DNA of 64,000 nt, from the NCBI GenBank assembly GCA_965223115.1, contig OZ244982.1, positions 62,001 through 126,000 of the forward strand, in the 5' to 3' direction. Under the pieces are notes generated by a model that saw only the letters and a list, made by a program, of their open reading frames with translations, was not told where the DNA came from and searched no databases. The position numbers and the translations under genes are program-made. Every line of letters starts with the position of its first letter. The stretch's first letter is position 1. The DNA comes from CBDCUI01 sp965223115. GTDB taxonomy: Bacteria; Pseudomonadota; Gammaproteobacteria; UBA4575. Positions 15,956-23,234 of the stretch are shown here, in pieces.

Positions 15956-16705
15956 TTAAGACCTTAGTTTTGTAAGTGTTTGTTGTGCACTGTTTAATAG
16001 TAATAAGCTATCTACACCAACCGTGATTAATGTGAACCCTGTTTCAATATAAGGTGTAACTGCTTCAGCACTTACACCAAAATAGCCTAACTTTACGTTT
16101 TCTTTTTTGCATGCAAGTGCTACTTTTTTTATTGCATCCTTCACTTCCGGGTGTTCAATTTGACCGGTGTATCCTAAGTTAGCGGACAAGTCATATGGCC
16201 CTATTAGAACAGCATCCACTCCATCTACAGTTGTAATAGCGTCAATATTATCAATGGCCTCTTCAGTTTCTGCCTGAATTACTACACATGTTTGTTCGTT
16301 TGCAGTTTCTAAATAGTCTGTAAATGAAACTCCATATTCATGTGCACGCGCTAACCCGACTCCGCGTGTTCCTAGGGGTGCATATTTGGCTGCATGTACA
16401 GCTGCTCTGGTTTCCTCAGCGGTTTTAATTTGTGGAACTATGATGCCAGCAGCACCTATATCCAGCGCTTTTTTTATATATACACAATCGTAACTGGGGA
16501 CGCGGACTATGCATGGGCAGTCCGTAGAAGCTGCTTGCAACATATGTTGCATCTGTAATGTGTCAAATGGCCCATGCTCAGCGTCGATAAATAGCCAATC
16601 AAATCCCAATTTGGATAACAGTTCAACGACTTCCGCACTTGGAAAGGAGATCAAAGTACTGATAAGAAGTTCACCTTCTCTGAGACGGTTGCGAAAATTT
16701 TTCAA
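15956..16705 (-). CDS. HpcH/HpaI-family aldolase
   Basis: 249 residues of the class II pyruvate-aldolase family (HpaI, GarL, YfaU), which cleave 2-keto-3-deoxy acids to pyruvate plus an aldehyde. Visible motifs are WLFIDAEHGPFD (D41 and catalytic H44), IIVPQIKTAEE, the Arg in PLGTRGVG, the metal-ligand Glu in IQAETEEA and IGPYDLSANLG. Start TTG 16705 has GGAG nine bases upstream. It follows rpiA by 31 bp. The substrate cannot be fixed; no catabolic genes surround it. Confidence 0.88.
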   Translation of the reverse strand: MKNFRNRLREGELLISTLISFPSAEVVELLSKLGFDWLFIDAEHGPFDTLQMQHMLQAASTDCPCIVRVPSYDCVYIKKALDIGAAGIIVPQIKTAEETRAAVHAAKYAPLGTRGVGLARAHEYGVSFTDYLETANEQTCVVIQAETEEAIDNIDAITTVDGVDAVLIGPYDLSANLGYTGQIEHPEVKDAIKKVALACKKENVKLGYFGVSAEAVTPYIETGFTLITVGVDSLLLLNSAQQTLTKLRS

Positions 16706-16736
16706 AGATTTTCACTCCAGAATTTGAATGTAATTT

Positions 16737-17390
16737 TCAACTTGTTTCTGGGCCATGGTTCGTACCCAGAATAAGTACATCGGCTGGTCGTAATGCAAAT
16801 ATACCTACGGTTACGATGCCGGTAATATTATTTAAACTTCGTTCTAGTTCTACAGGATTAAGGATTTCCAGGTTATGTACATCTAAAATAAGGTTGCCAT
16901 TATCAGTTGTAAAATTTTCTCGTAGTTCTGGAACTCCTCCTTGTTTTACAAGTTGTCTTGCAACGTAACTCCTTGCCATAGGGATTACCTCTATGGGTAA
17001 TGGAAAAGTACCTAAAATGTCTACAAGTTTAGAGTCATCAGCGATACAAATAAATTTCTCACTTACGGCAGCAATAATTTTTTCGCGGGTTAATGCTCCA
17101 CCTCCCCCTTTGATTAGGTGTTTATGACAGGTGGTTTCATCTGCACCATCGATATATATCGGTAAGCCTGATACAGTATTTAAATCTAAAACTTGAATAC
17201 CATGTTGCTTTAATCGTTGTGCAGTGGCTTCTGAGCTGGCTACAGCACCATCAATTTTTCCTTTGAGGTCAGCTAAAGCATCTATAAAATAATTCGCTGT
17301 GGAGCCAGTACCTACGCCGACAACATCATTGACTTGTATATAATCTAGAGCAGCTTCAGCAGCAATTTGTTTCTTTTTTTCGGTAGACAT
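16737..17390 (-). CDS. rpiA: Ribose-5-phosphate isomerase A
   Basis: 217 residues, the usual length. It interconverts ribose 5-phosphate and ribulose 5-phosphate in the non-oxidative pentose phosphate pathway. Motifs: VGVGTGSTANYF (from about residue 24), SSEAT, IDGADE (80-85, with the catalytic Asp/Glu) and KGGGGALTREK (94-104). It is divergent from ilvA, an arrangement common in gammaproteobacteria, and probably heads an operon with the two genes behind it. Confidence 0.97.
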   Translation of the reverse strand: MSTEKKKQIAAEAALDYIQVNDVVGVGTGSTANYFIDALADLKGKIDGAVASSEATAQRLKQHGIQVLDLNTVSGLPIYIDGADETTCHKHLIKGGGGALTREKIIAAVSEKFICIADDSKLVDILGTFPLPIEVIPMARSYVARQLVKQGGVPELRENFTTDNGNLILDVHNLEILNPVELERSLNNITGIVTVGIFALRPADVLILGTNHGPETS

Positions 17391-17472
17391 TGTATGTATA
17401 AGCTCCTTAATTGATTTAAATGATACCTACAGATGCTGCAAAAAGCATAATGAATTATTGATTTAAAGTATT

Positions 17473-18987
17473 GTGAACAAAGAACTTATAAAAAAAATTG
17501 AAAATAGCAAAGTGTATGATGTTGCAATAGTGTCCGCGCTTGATATTGCACAAACTTTATCCAAACGCCTAGCTAATCAGATATTCTTAAAACGTGAGGA
17601 TCAGCAGTCTGTATTCTCTTTCAAGTTAAGAGGTGCATATAACAAAATTGCACATTTATCAGATACGGAACGTGAGCGCGGTGTAATCGCTGCATCAGCA
17701 GGTAATCATGCGCAAGGTGTGGCTCTTGCTAGTAATAAGCTTGGTATTCAAGCCACGATTGTAATGCCGCGTACTACACCAAGTATCAAAATAGAATCTG
17801 TAAAAGCATTAGGTGCTACAGCAGTGCTGTTTGGTGATACTTATGATGAAGCATATGCACATTCTCAGGAGTTGGCTCAAATGCATGGTTTAGCTTATGT
17901 TCATCCATACGATGACGAGGATACTATTGCAGGCCAAGGTACTGTTGCGTTAGAAATTTTGCGACAGCATGCAGACAATATTGATGCCGTATTTATTCCA
18001 ATTGGTGGTGGGGGTTTGGTCGCAGGAATGGCTGCTTACTTTAAGTATTATCGACCTGATATAAAAGTTATAGGAGTAGAACCACAAGATGCCCCAACGA
18101 TGTATGCAGCTTTACAAGCAAATGAAAGAGTAGAGTTAAACGAGGTTGGTATATTTGCCGACGGTGTTGCTGTACGACAAATTGGTGAAAAGACATTTTC
18201 AATAGCAAAAGACCTCATTGATGAAGTGTTATTAGTCTCTACTGATGAAATTTGTGCGGCAATTAAAGATATATTTGATGAAACACGCACTATGTCTGAG
18301 CCGGCAGGTGCCTTAGCATTAGCTGGTATTAAGCAATACATCAGTAGGGAAAATAGTACTGACCAAACATTTATAGCAGTTAATAGCGGTGCAAATATTA
18401 ATTTTGATCGATTACGTCACGTTGCAGAACGTGCTGAGCTAGGTGAGCGTCGTGAGTGTCTATTTGCTGTTACTATTCCAGAGCGATCAGGAAGCTTTTT
18501 GGCATTTTGTCGGTTACTTAAGTCTAGGGGTATTACCGAGTTTAACTATCGGTATGCCGATTCGGACTCGGCACATATATTTGTAGGTGTAAAGGTTGAG
18601 AATGCAGATATAGAAAAAGTCGAATTATTCCAAAGATTAGAAGAAGCTGGTTATCCAACTCTTGATATTTCTGAGAATGAAATGGCAATTTTACATTTAC
18701 GGCATATGGTAGGCGGCCGTTGCCCTAATTTGCAGAATGAAATTTTATTTAGGTTTGAATTTCCGGAAAGACCTGGTGCGCTACTCAATTTTTTAGAAAC
18801 CATTGGACAAGATTGGAATATCAGTTTATTTCATTACCGGAACCACGGTGCAGCGTATGGGCGAGTATTGGCTGGAATACAAGTACCAGATACTGATCGC
18901 CAACGCTTTGATCAATTTCTAGCAAAGCTTGGATATAGGTATTGGGAAGAGTCAAATAATCCAGTGTATCAACTATTTTTGCGCTAA
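17473..18987 (+). CDS. ilvA: Biosynthetic threonine ammonia-lyase
   Basis: 504 residues. A PLP enzyme that converts threonine to 2-oxobutyrate, the first step of isoleucine synthesis. The catalytic lysine is K51 in SFKLRGAY, and the phosphate-binding loop is PIGGGGLVAGM near 178. Two ACT-like regulatory domains fill residues about 330-504 (ERSGSFLAFCRLL and ERPGALLNFLETI), as in the isoleucine-inhibited, valine-activated form rather than the short catabolic TdcB. Start GTG 17473. Divergent from rpiA; a terminator follows at 19057. Confidence 0.97.
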   Translation: MNKELIKKIENSKVYDVAIVSALDIAQTLSKRLANQIFLKREDQQSVFSFKLRGAYNKIAHLSDTERERGVIAASAGNHAQGVALASNKLGIQATIVMPRTTPSIKIESVKALGATAVLFGDTYDEAYAHSQELAQMHGLAYVHPYDDEDTIAGQGTVALEILRQHADNIDAVFIPIGGGGLVAGMAAYFKYYRPDIKVIGVEPQDAPTMYAALQANERVELNEVGIFADGVAVRQIGEKTFSIAKDLIDEVLLVSTDEICAAIKDIFDETRTMSEPAGALALAGIKQYISRENSTDQTFIAVNSGANINFDRLRHVAERAELGERRECLFAVTIPERSGSFLAFCRLLKSRGITEFNYRYADSDSAHIFVGVKVENADIEKVELFQRLEEAGYPTLDISENEMAILHLRHMVGGRCPNLQNEILFRFEFPERPGALLNFLETIGQDWNISLFHYRNHGAAYGRVLAGIQVPDTDRQRFDQFLAKLGYRYWEESNNPVYQLFLR

Positions 18988-19056
18988 TTTGTAGTTTCCT
19001 AGCAATTCAATTTGTAAATTGTAGTTAGGCTGGGTTATGCAGAAATGATAGAACAT

Positions 19057-19088
19057 AAAAAAAGGGCTCTGTTTAAGAGCCCTTTTTT
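19057..19088. terminator. Bidirectional intrinsic terminator between ilvA and the repeat-protein gene
   Basis: AGGGCTCT (19063-19070) pairs with AGAGCCCT (19076-19083) around the loop GTTTA. A seven-A run lies on the left and a six-T run on the right, so it can end ilvA from the plus side and the repeat gene from the minus side. Confidence 0.88.
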
Positions 19089-19111
19089 GTACCGGATATC
19101 TAATCCGCATG

Positions 19112-19561
19112 CTATCTACGTTTTGCTTTACGCTTGGTTTTGCGCTTAGTCGTTTTACGCTTGGTCTTGCGCTTAGCCGTTTTACGCTTGGTTTTGCGCT
19201 TAGTCGTTTTACGCTTGGTCTTGCGCTTAGCCGTTTTACGCTTGGTCTTGCGTTTAGCGGTTTTACGCTTGGTCTTGCGCTTAGCGGTTTTGCGCTTGGT
19301 CTTGCGCTTAGCCGTTTTACGCTTGGTTTTGCGCTTAGTCGTTTTACGCTTGGTCTTGCGCTTAGCCGTTTTACGCTTGGTCTTGCGTTTAGCGGTTTTA
19401 CGCTTGGTCTTGCGCTTAGCGGTTTTGCGCTTGGTCTTGCGCTTAGCGGTTTTGCGCTTAGCCGTTCTGCGTTTTGCTGTAGATTTACGTTTTGTCGCTT
19501 TACGCTTAGTAGTGCGACGTTTAGCTTTCCTTTTGGTGGTAGCTTTACGTTTGATGGCCAT
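19112..19561 (-). CDS. Lys/Arg/Thr/Ala tandem-repeat basic protein, histone H1-like
   Basis: 149 residues made almost only of Lys, Arg, Thr and Ala. Residues 1-38 are irregular basic sequence (MAIKRKATTKRK). Residues 39-137 are eleven copies of the nonapeptide AKRKTKRKT (Thr replaces the first Ala in a few), with a twelfth partial copy ending in KAKRR. There is no acidic residue, no signal peptide and no folded domain. The start ATG 19561 has a near-perfect GGAGGGAG Shine-Dalgarno; an upstream in-frame TTG lies in that site. The best guess is a nucleoid- or RNA-binding protein of the kind of AlgP and bacterial H1-like proteins, probably abundant. The three open frames in this DNA arise because the 27-bp unit is a multiple of three; strong translation signals exist only for this one. 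Confidence 0.85.
   Translation of the reverse strand: MAIKRKATTKRKAKRRTTKRKATKRKSTAKRRTAKRKTAKRKTKRKTAKRKTKRKTAKRKTKRKTAKRKTKRKTTKRKTKRKTAKRKTKRKTAKRKTKRKTAKRKTKRKTAKRKTKRKTTKRKTKRKTAKRKTKRKTTKRKTKRKAKRR
19124..19447 (-). repeat. 27-bp tandem repeat array, 11 copies plus a partial copy, with a 135-bp higher-order repeat
   Basis: On the plus strand the unit reads approximately GTTTTACGCTTGGTCTTGCG followed by CTTAGCC, encoding one nonapeptide on the minus strand. Copies differ at a few synonymous or Ala/Thr sites. The pattern of variants from about 19198 recurs 135 bp (five units) later from about 19333, which points to duplication of a multi-unit block. Such arrays change copy number by slippage or recombination. 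Confidence 0.95.
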
Positions 19562-19606
19562 CAATACTCCCTCCAAACATTAAACGTTGAGTTATAGACG
19601 CGCCAA

Positions 19607-19637
19607 AGTATATACATTTGTTACATAAATACTAGTT
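19607..19637 (-). promoter_or_regulatory. Candidate promoter of the repeat-protein gene with a GC-rich discriminator
   Basis: On the minus strand a -10 box TATACT (19612 to 19607) is followed by TTTGGCGCG, a GC-rich discriminator like those of promoters under stringent control. The -35 about 17 bases upstream is weak. Transcription would begin near 19600, giving a leader of about 40 bases that contains the strong Shine-Dalgarno. Confidence 0.5.
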
Positions 19638-19927
19638 TTTTTGTAATGTTTTTTAAACTGCTTATCGTTAATGTTTTTTTATTTTCTAAAAAAGTATTGT
19701 GAGTTAATTATAAAAATAAATGTGTAAAAACATATAAACAGGAATTTTTAGTTAATTTTTTAACATAACAACAAGATTTCAGTCGTTATTTTTAGAATTT
19801 TTACTAAATTTTGTAAAAATTTGCAGTTTAGAAACTAAAAACAGAATTTTTTAAAAGATTTTTTGTTTTTTAAACAAGTGAAAAATTTAAAAAATAATTT
19901 TTAAAATTATTAAAAAAATTAAAATTT
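19638..19927. other. Extremely AT-rich intergenic region with A and T tracts
   Basis: About 290 bases dominated by runs of A and T, with almost no G or C between 19790 and 19925. It separates the EVE-protein gene from the repeat-protein gene, both on the minus strand. The many phased A/T tracts suggest curved DNA or an UP-element-like upstream region. No gene, hairpin with a GC stem or RNA was seen. Confidence 0.6.
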
Positions 19928-20380
19928 TTATTCAAGGGACAGTATGTAATCCCAGTTTTTTTTACTTACAGGCATAATGGAGAGGCGATTACCGCGTTTT
20001 AAAAGCTGTAAATCTGCTAATTTTTTATGTTGTTTGAGTTCTGCAAGTGTAATTGTACGTTTTAGTTTTCGTTTATAACGCACATCTACCATTATCCAGC
20101 GTGGATTATCTGGGTCACTTTTAGGGTCGTAATGCTTATCTTTTTTATCGAAGGCTGTATGATCTACGTACCCTTCTCGCGCTATCGTCATAATCCCAAC
20201 TATTCCAATTGCGTCACAGTTGGAATGATACATAAAGGCCAAATCACCTTTTTTCATATCATCACGCATCATGTTGCGTGCTTGATAATTACGTACACCA
20301 TCCCAGTGTTCTACTTTGTCACGCTTTAAATCATCAATGCTGTATTCGCTTGGCTCTGATTTCATTAACCAATACTGCAT
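19928..20380 (-). CDS. EVE-domain protein
   Basis: 150 residues covering a single EVE domain, a PUA-like fold: YWLMKSEPSEYSIDDL at the start, then WDGVRNYQARNMMRD, MKKGDLAFMYHSN and DNPRWIMVDVRYKRKL. EVE proteins are thought to bind modified bases in nucleic acids; the eukaryotic homologue is THYN1. The start is ATG 20380 because AGGAGG lies seven bases upstream; ATG 20386 is only one base from it. It lies just downstream of 6S RNA on the same strand, near the zapA cluster as in Pseudomonas. Confidence 0.9.
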   Translation of the reverse strand: MQYWLMKSEPSEYSIDDLKRDKVEHWDGVRNYQARNMMRDDMKKGDLAFMYHSNCDAIGIVGIMTIAREGYVDHTAFDKKDKHYDPKSDPDNPRWIMVDVRYKRKLKRTITLAELKQHKKLADLQLLKRGNRLSIMPVSKKNWDYILSLE

Positions 20381-20439
20381 AATCATGCCTCCTAGACATA
20401 TCCTAGTGTTGAGTAATTTATGAGATTCGAACTAGGCTA

Positions 20440-20635
20440 ATGCGGACACACTCCGTAATTACCGTGGTTATCGTTGTCCTTGAACCAAAGGTTCAAGTGG
20501 GAGCGCCAAGCAATGTATTAGGCTTTCCGATTGCGGACATGCACAACAACATTTCTATAGCATTGCCCCCGGCATCAAAAAATAGGCTCAAGGGATATAC
20601 CAGATAACACACCTGTAGCACAGAGGTGCCCGACT
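20440..20635 (-). ncRNA. ssrS: 6S RNA
   Basis: The stretch immediately downstream of zapA, on the same strand, reads as a gammaproteobacterial 6S RNA. It contains ATCCCTTGAGCC early, CGGAAAGCCTAATA in the second half and the conserved 3' hairpin CTTGAACCTTTGGTTCAAGG. The ends pair: GGGCAC-CTCTGT (from 20631 down) with ACGGAG-T-GTGTCC (down to 20444), giving the closing stem of the rod. A length near 190 nt and the position next to zapA match E. coli and Pseudomonas ssrS. It would bind sigma70 RNA polymerase in stationary phase. Exact ends are estimated to within about five bases. There is no ygfA behind it. Confidence 0.9.
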
Positions 20636-20657
20636 TAAATTTAACTTTAGCAGATAA

Positions 20658-20972
20658 TTACAGTTCTAGCTGTTGCGAATTTTTTAAGGCTGTATCGATT
20701 CTATCTTGTAAGCTACGAAGACGTGTAGAGAAGGTTTTGCTAGTACGTTCATACTCGTTTTTTTGTTGGAGAAGATCATTGGCAAGATTAAGTGCAGCCA
20801 TTACAGCAATGCGATCAGCGCCAATGGCTTTACCTCGGTCGCGAACTTCTTGTATACGAGTGTTTAATAAGTGCGCAGAAGCTTGTAGTGATGCCTCTTC
20901 GCCAGCAGGGCAGGCTACGCGGTATTCTTTATCTAAAATATTGAGGCTTACTGGGGGTTCGCTCTGACTCAT
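20658..20972 (-). CDS. zapA: Cell division protein ZapA
   Basis: 104 residues. It binds and cross-links FtsZ filaments at the division site. The N-terminal beta part (VSLNILDKEYRVACPAGEE) and the helix ASLQASAHLLNTRIQEVR are typical. ADRIAVMAALNLANDLL and a C-terminal coiled coil follow. Its ATG overlaps the stop of the upstream TIGR02449 gene by four bases, and 6S RNA follows, the usual gammaproteobacterial order. Confidence 0.95.
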   Translation of the reverse strand: MSQSEPPVSLNILDKEYRVACPAGEEASLQASAHLLNTRIQEVRDRGKAIGADRIAVMAALNLANDLLQQKNEYERTSKTFSTRLRSLQDRIDTALKNSQQLEL

Positions 20973-21202
20973 GCAGTAACTTCCATAGACTTAAGTCGAG
21001 TAATCATGGCTTCAACTCGTTTGCGTGCTTGTTCGTTTTTATCTATTAAAGTAGCACGCTCAGTCGTATATGAGTCTTGTTGTAATTTTAGTAAATGATT
21101 TTCTTTTTTAAGCTCTTCACATGTCCTGATGAGTTCTTCGACACGGATTTCTAATCCTTTCAGTACTTGTTCGTTGAGCTTTTCTGTATCTCGCTTATCC
21201 AT
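20969..21202 (-). CDS. TIGR02449-type small coiled-coil protein
   Basis: 77 residues forming a nearly continuous coiled coil with heptads of Leu/Val/Ile (LEIRVEELIRTCEELKKENH). It belongs to the short TIGR02449 family found directly upstream of zapA in many gammaproteobacteria, and is ZapB-like in build. A role with ZapA in division is inferred from the four-base overlap with zapA. It is divergent from ygfB. Confidence 0.85.
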   Translation of the reverse strand: MDKRDTEKLNEQVLKGLEIRVEELIRTCEELKKENHLLKLQQDSYTTERATLIDKNEQARKRVEAMITRLKSMEVTA

Positions 21203-21350
21203 CTCAAAATGTTAGGCTTAAGAAACGGTATCGTCAACTGTAAATCTAAAAAATAATTTAAAATTCACTAAAAGAATTATGGATACTCGGTCTTATATAA
21301 CACCATCTAAATAGGGAGATTACTGCAGTAAATGTTAGAATCAATTTGAT

Positions 21351-21899
21351 ATGACACCAAAATATGAACAAATAAAAGACATTCTAGCAAAGATGGATTC
21401 ACCATACTCGCCTGAAGACAGTCATGGGATGTTGTGTGCGATGTTAATCGTGAATAACTCATTGCGTTGCAATCGTTGGTTGGATGAAATTTGTACACTT
21501 ACACAGTTTAATCAGCCAAGTGCAATAGAAGAACGCAGTTTGCTAGAAGCATTATTTAGCCATACTCGTCAGGAATTGAATGATGCCTTGCTCGACTTCT
21601 CGCTACTCATACCCGAAGGGACTGACAATTTAAGTGGTCGTGTCGTGGCTTTAAAAAAATGGTGTGAAGGATTTTTGTTTGGGCTGGCATTAGCTGGGAT
21701 TAAGGATATATCTAAATTACCAGGTGATTCATTTGAAGTTTTGCAAGATATTGTCGCCATATCTCAGGCTTCGGAGGATGACGAAGAAGATGAAATGAAT
21801 GAAGTTGCTTATAACGATATTCTTGAATATGTACGAGTAGGAATTTTACTCATTAATGAAGAATTGCAGCCTATGTATAGTCCAGTCACTATCCAATAA
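21351..21899 (+). CDS. ygfB: YgfB/UPF0149-family protein
   Basis: 182 residues, all-helical. Family features include DSHGMLCAMLIVN near the start and GRVVALKKWCEGFLFGLALA in the middle. An acidic stretch (EDDEEDEMNEVAYNDILEYV) is followed by VGILLINEELQP. It heads the conserved ygfB-pepP-ubiH-ubiI cluster, with pepP starting 15 bp later. In Pseudomonas aeruginosa YgfB is reported to repress ampDh3, an amidase gene linked to beta-lactam resistance; whether that holds here is unknown. Confidence 0.92.
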   Translation: MTPKYEQIKDILAKMDSPYSPEDSHGMLCAMLIVNNSLRCNRWLDEICTLTQFNQPSAIEERSLLEALFSHTRQELNDALLDFSLLIPEGTDNLSGRVVALKKWCEGFLFGLALAGIKDISKLPGDSFEVLQDIVAISQASEDDEEDEMNEVAYNDILEYVRVGILLINEELQPMYSPVTIQ

Positions 21900-21914
21900 T
21901 CACACGTATGAATA

Positions 21915-23225
21915 ATGAACCAAAAAGAGCTGCTTAAGCGACGCAAGACATTAATGCGTATGGTAGGAAATGATGGTGCTGCGATTATACCGTCAGCGAG
22001 TTCTATTATTCGCAATCGAGATGTCGATCATATCTTCAGGCAAGACAGTGATTTTCTCTATTTAACTGGCTTTAATGAACCGGATTCCTTGGCATTATTA
22101 TTGCCAGGACATGCTGATGGGCAATATGTTTTATTTTGTCGCGAGCGTAATCCTGAGCAAGAGATTTGGGATGGTCGGCGTGCGGGGCTGACAGGTGCAG
22201 AGGAGAATTATTTGGCTGAAAAAGCCTATCCAATTGAAAAAATTGATGAAATATTACCAAAACTATTAACGGATAGAGAGCGAATATTTTATCCAATGGG
22301 CCGCGATGTAAATTTTGATCGTAAAGTTATCAGCTGGGTAAATCAATCCAGAGGTTCTTCACGAAGTTCAAAACATGTACCACATGAGTTGCTGTCGCTG
22401 GATTATTTTTTACATGATATGCGGTTGTATAAGTCCCGTGCTGAATTGACATTAATGCAGCAAGCTTCCAAAGCTGCCATAGCAGGGCATGTGCGTGCTA
22501 TGCAAATGTGTCGTCCAGGTATGTATGAATATGAAATAGAAGCTGAATTGATTTATGAGTTCCGAAAGGCGGGTTGTGTAACAGCTTATCCGTGCATCGT
22601 AGGTGGCGGTGAAAATGGTTGTATTTTGCACTACATAGAAAATAATCAAGTCCTTAATGATGGGGATTTATTACTCATTGATGCGGGTGCGGAATATCAA
22701 GGTTATGCCAGTGATATCACGCGTACATTCCCTGTAAATGGACATTACTCAAAAGTACAGCGAGAAATCTATGAGCTTGTGTTGGAAGCACAAAATGCAG
22801 CTATTAGAAAAGTAAAACCAGGTAATCACTGGAATGACCCTCATAATGAAGCAGTTAAAGTGCTGACCAAAGGTTTGGTTAACATAGGTTTGCTAAAAGG
22901 TAGGCCAGCTAAGCTAATTAAAGATGAAGAATACCGGCAGTTTTATATGCATCGAACAGGACACTGGTTAGGTTTGGATGTGCACGATGTAGGTGACTAC
23001 CGTTTTGACGAGGAATGGCGCTTGCTAGAACCTGGTATGACTTTGACTGTAGAGCCCGGCCTCTATATTTGCAAAGCACGAGGTGTACCTAAACGATTTT
23101 GGAATACCGGCATTCGCATAGAAGACGATGTATTGGTCACCAAAGATGGAAACAAAGTGCTAACAGAAAAACTAACGCGTGATCCAGATGAGATTGAGGC
23201 CTTAATGTCAGCATCCGTGCATTAA
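21915..23225 (+). CDS. pepP: Xaa-Pro aminopeptidase PepP
   Basis: 436 residues, the usual size. A cytoplasmic dimanganese enzyme that removes an N-terminal residue before proline. The N-terminal creatinase-like domain covers about residues 1-175. The pita-bread catalytic domain then shows metal ligands in DAGAEYQGYASDITRTFP (two Asp), His in HRTGHWLGLDVHD, Glu in TVEPGLYI and Glu in GIRIEDDVL. Second gene of the ygfB-pepP-ubiH-ubiI cluster; ubiH begins 9 bp downstream. Confidence 0.97.
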   Translation: MNQKELLKRRKTLMRMVGNDGAAIIPSASSIIRNRDVDHIFRQDSDFLYLTGFNEPDSLALLLPGHADGQYVLFCRERNPEQEIWDGRRAGLTGAEENYLAEKAYPIEKIDEILPKLLTDRERIFYPMGRDVNFDRKVISWVNQSRGSSRSSKHVPHELLSLDYFLHDMRLYKSRAELTLMQQASKAAIAGHVRAMQMCRPGMYEYEIEAELIYEFRKAGCVTAYPCIVGGGENGCILHYIENNQVLNDGDLLLIDAGAEYQGYASDITRTFPVNGHYSKVQREIYELVLEAQNAAIRKVKPGNHWNDPHNEAVKVLTKGLVNIGLLKGRPAKLIKDEEYRQFYMHRTGHWLGLDVHDVGDYRFDEEWRLLEPGMTLTVEPGLYICKARGVPKRFWNTGIRIEDDVLVTKDGNKVLTEKLTRDPDEIEALMSASVH

Positions 23226-23234
23226 GCATTAATT

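Noticed and set aside
19109..19597. Two long plus-strand open frames opposite the repeat-protein gene
   Set aside because: The 27-bp unit keeps all frames open by periodicity. Only the minus-strand frame has a Shine-Dalgarno, a promoter candidate and a sensible composition.
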